A DNA stretch of 64,000 nucleotides from Yponomeuta sedellus (Eukaryota; Arthropoda; Insecta; Lepidoptera; Yponomeutidae): NCBI GenBank assembly GCA_934045075.1, contig OW203727.1:21516811-21580810 (forward strand), written 5' to 3'. Under the pieces are notes generated by a model. The model ran no database searches. It saw only the letters and a program-made list of their open reading frames with translations, and had not been told where the DNA came from. Positions 61,923 through 64,000 of this stretch are shown piece by piece. Position 1 is the first letter of the stretch. Every line of letters starts with the position of its first letter. The position numbers and the translations under genes were made by a program.

Positions 61923-62816
61923 ACTATTTTTATTTTTAATGCACTAACCCGTGCTAAGGAACAAATTTAAAAACCTATTTAGAGGCTAAAAATTTCACCC
62001 ATGCCGGGATTCGAACCCGCAACCTCTGGCTATCCGTGCCAGCGCTCTACCAATTGAGACAATGGGCGACTCACGGCATCAGTGAAATTTCGAACCTCTT
62101 TACAATATTCTCAGTATTACGTACAGGCAGCGACATCTGACTTAAGCAAATTGCATTACTTATAGCCCCGACTACCTACTTTGCAGTTAGGTTTAACATC
62201 GGAACGATATCACTGTTACATGATTATACTATTTTTATTTTTATTGCACTAACCCGTGCTAAGGAACAAATTTAAAAACCTATTTAGAGTCTAAAAATTT
62301 CACCCATGCCGGGATTCGAACCCGCAACCTCTGGCTATCCGTACCAGCGCTCTACCAATTGAGCCAATGGGCGACTCACGGCATCAGTGAAATTTCGAAC
62401 CTCTTTACAATATTCTCAGTATTACGTACAGGCAGCGACATCTGACTTAAGCAAATTGCATTACTTACAGCCCCGACTACCTACTTTGCAGTTAGGTTTA
62501 ACATCGGAACGATATCACTGTACCCACATGATTACACTATTTTTATTTTTAATGCACTAACCCGTGCTAAGGAACAAATTTAAAAACCTATTTAGAGGCT
62601 AAAAATACAATACGTAATACAGAGAATATTGTAAAGAGGTTCGAAATTTCACTGATGCCGTGAGTCGCCCATTGGCTCAATTGGTAGAGCGCTGGTACGG
62701 ATAGCCAGAGGTTGCGGGTTCGAATCCCGGCATGGGTGAAATTTTTAGCCTCTAAATAGGTTTTTAAATTTGTTCCTTAGCACGGGTTAGTGCATTAAAA
62801 ATAAAAATAGTGTAAT
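61923..62816. repeat. Family A array: three antisense tandem units then an inverted sense unit
   Basis: Antisense units start at 61923, 62228 (305 bp later) and 62535 (307 bp later); the third is cut at about 62607. The direction then flips and a sense unit runs 62608-62816 with core about 62665-62740 and a final TAGCACGGGTTAGTGCATTA. Units 1 and 2 are about 97% alike, implying recent tandem duplication. Confidence 0.9.
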
Positions 62817-63499
62817 GTTTGTCTTTGTTCTTTGGTTTTAGGTCCCCCACCGGCCTACAGCTACAATTTGAAATAACCGGTCAGCTGTAATCGTGTCACT
62901 CCCATGACTGACTCGTCATTGGCAGAAATAGTCGTTCAGTAAAGGACTAATTCAAGTTGCCAGTAATAGGAAAAGAAAAAAAACACAACCTTATAATAGA
63001 AAAATATATTTGCCTAAGTACGTATTTCTTTTTACCGTACCAATAGTGGTCCAATCAGTATTTGCATAGTTCGTTCATCAAACTAACGCACTATCTTAAT
63101 ATTTCTCCGGTGTTTTCAAGTTTTCATAATATTTGTTCCGGTGAATACAAAATTTAATCTTTTTGCTTCGACAAATAAAGTAAACTCGAATGTTCTTCAG
63201 ATTATTACCTAAGCGAAAAAAAAATACACGGAAAGCTCTGAGCTTCACTTTGCGTGAAAAAGCGTGGTTTGCTTCCATCTTTACAGATAACATCCATTAG
63301 AGACGCTTAAACAGCTCTGTGTCACAAAACAGAATTAAATAAAATCACCGCTCAAATCTAACTTTTTGCCAAGCCTTGGAAAGAAAAAGCTCAAGAACTC
63401 AGCAATCATATCATAGTATCATTGTCCTTACCTGGTTGCCATATTACAGGGTACTTTGGGGCAAGGTCAAGTGATTAGAGAGTGATTGACTAATGAACG
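62817..63499. other. AT-rich intergenic sequence
   Basis: No gene or shared repeat recognised; the minus frame 63096-63293 has no domain. Confidence 0.4.
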
Positions 63500-63605
63500 T
63501 TGATAAAGCGAAGCTGATCTGACAGGATCGTGGCAGGTGGCAATCCCTGGTCTCTGCCTACCTTTCTGGGATACCAGCGTTAGGTTATATTATGTTATGT
63601 ACTAA
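63500..63605 (+). repeat. Family C repeat
   Basis: GATAAAGCGAAGCTGATCTG, ACAGGATCGTGGCAGGTGGC, TCTCTGCCTACC and GGTTATATTATGTTATGT. Confidence 0.7.
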
Positions 63606-64000
63606 GTAATTGTGTTAGTTACTATTGCTAGAAATAAACATAAACATTTGTTCCCACTATTTAGGCTGCAAAGGTTAATACATTCTTCATGGGACAAATC
63701 CCTCAAGATGATTAAGCTTGCCTGAAACGTGGGTCAAAAAATCTGTTTAGTACACTTTGTGCCAAAAGAGCAACTATAACATAAAGGATTATTTAGATGA
63801 CAATGATGTCTGGAATTATAGCCAGTACAGTTTTGTAATAATGATGTAAACTGTGTAAATTAAGGACATTGAAAAGACTAAGTTTGGACTTTGAAAAGAC
63901 TGAATAATTTTGTTAATTTTTCTCCATAATAATCTAGATGTTGAAATTGACACCTAGTTGGAATTGCATCGTTCATTAAGCCGCAGTTATCGCGGAACAA
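63606..64000. other. AT-rich intergenic sequence
   Basis: 63935-63975 (ATCTAGATGTTGAAATTGAC, ACCTAGTTGGAATTG) resembles 24893-24930 (GATCTAGATTTTGAAGCGGAC, ACCTAGTTTGAATTG), a small shared repeat. No gene. Confidence 0.45.

Overview
This window looks like repeat-saturated, non-coding nuclear DNA of an arthropod, most likely a moth or butterfly. That assignment is inferred from an insect errantivirus-type provirus, dense tRNA-headed SINEs, RTE/CR1-like LINE tails and MITEs; no host marker gene confirms it. No host protein-coding gene can be supported. Nearly all short open frames are chance frames or lie inside repeats.

The main feature is a complete endogenous retrovirus of the Ty3/gypsy (errantivirus-like) type at 4869-13197, plus strand. 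Its two 278-bp LTRs are identical by eye and are flanked by a 4-bp GAAC duplication. It has a tRNA-Leu-type primer site, gag (5740-6672, two zinc knuckles), pol (protease, RT, RNase H, integrase with GPY/F module; to 10898) and env (to 12801, related to baculovirus F proteins). The parts fit together as expression signals. A textbook -1 frameshift site (T TTA AAC, 7-nt spacer, H-type pseudoknot) sits on the gag stop codon. The env frame has no usable ATG, but a splice donor in the leader (5663/5664) and an acceptor (10916/10917) would attach a leader-encoded signal peptide in frame. Intact frames and identical LTRs imply a recent insertion. The provirus landed inside an older SINE, next to a small MITE in the same SINE.

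Region by region: 1-4868 holds SINE fragments, a CpG-rich island near 1.7-2.0 kb that may be a promoter, and the interrupted SINE. 13.2-27 kb holds RTE LINE tails, small tandem repeats, a PIF/Harbinger-type MITE (17816-18245), a second MITE (19945-20261) and a two-copy GC-rich repeat (21.9 and 25.6 kb). 26.5-48.7 kb is dominated by a tRNA-like repeat ('family A'), often in head-to-head inverted pairs or ~305-bp tandem arrays, by a ~380-bp repeat ('family D'), two more foldback MITEs and a piggyBac-like C-terminal exon (45255-45527, minus). 49.4-50.5 kb is a GC-rich poly(A) retroelement with a 13-14 bp target duplication. 51-64 kb is again SINE/LINE tails, ending with tandem plus inverted family A arrays at 58.5-59.3 and 61.9-62.8 kb and a truncated LINE reverse transcriptase at 61.0-61.6 kb.

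Family names (A, B, C, D and so on) are labels made for this window from sequence similarity seen by eye, not database names. Repeat boundaries are accurate to roughly 10-20 bases unless stated.
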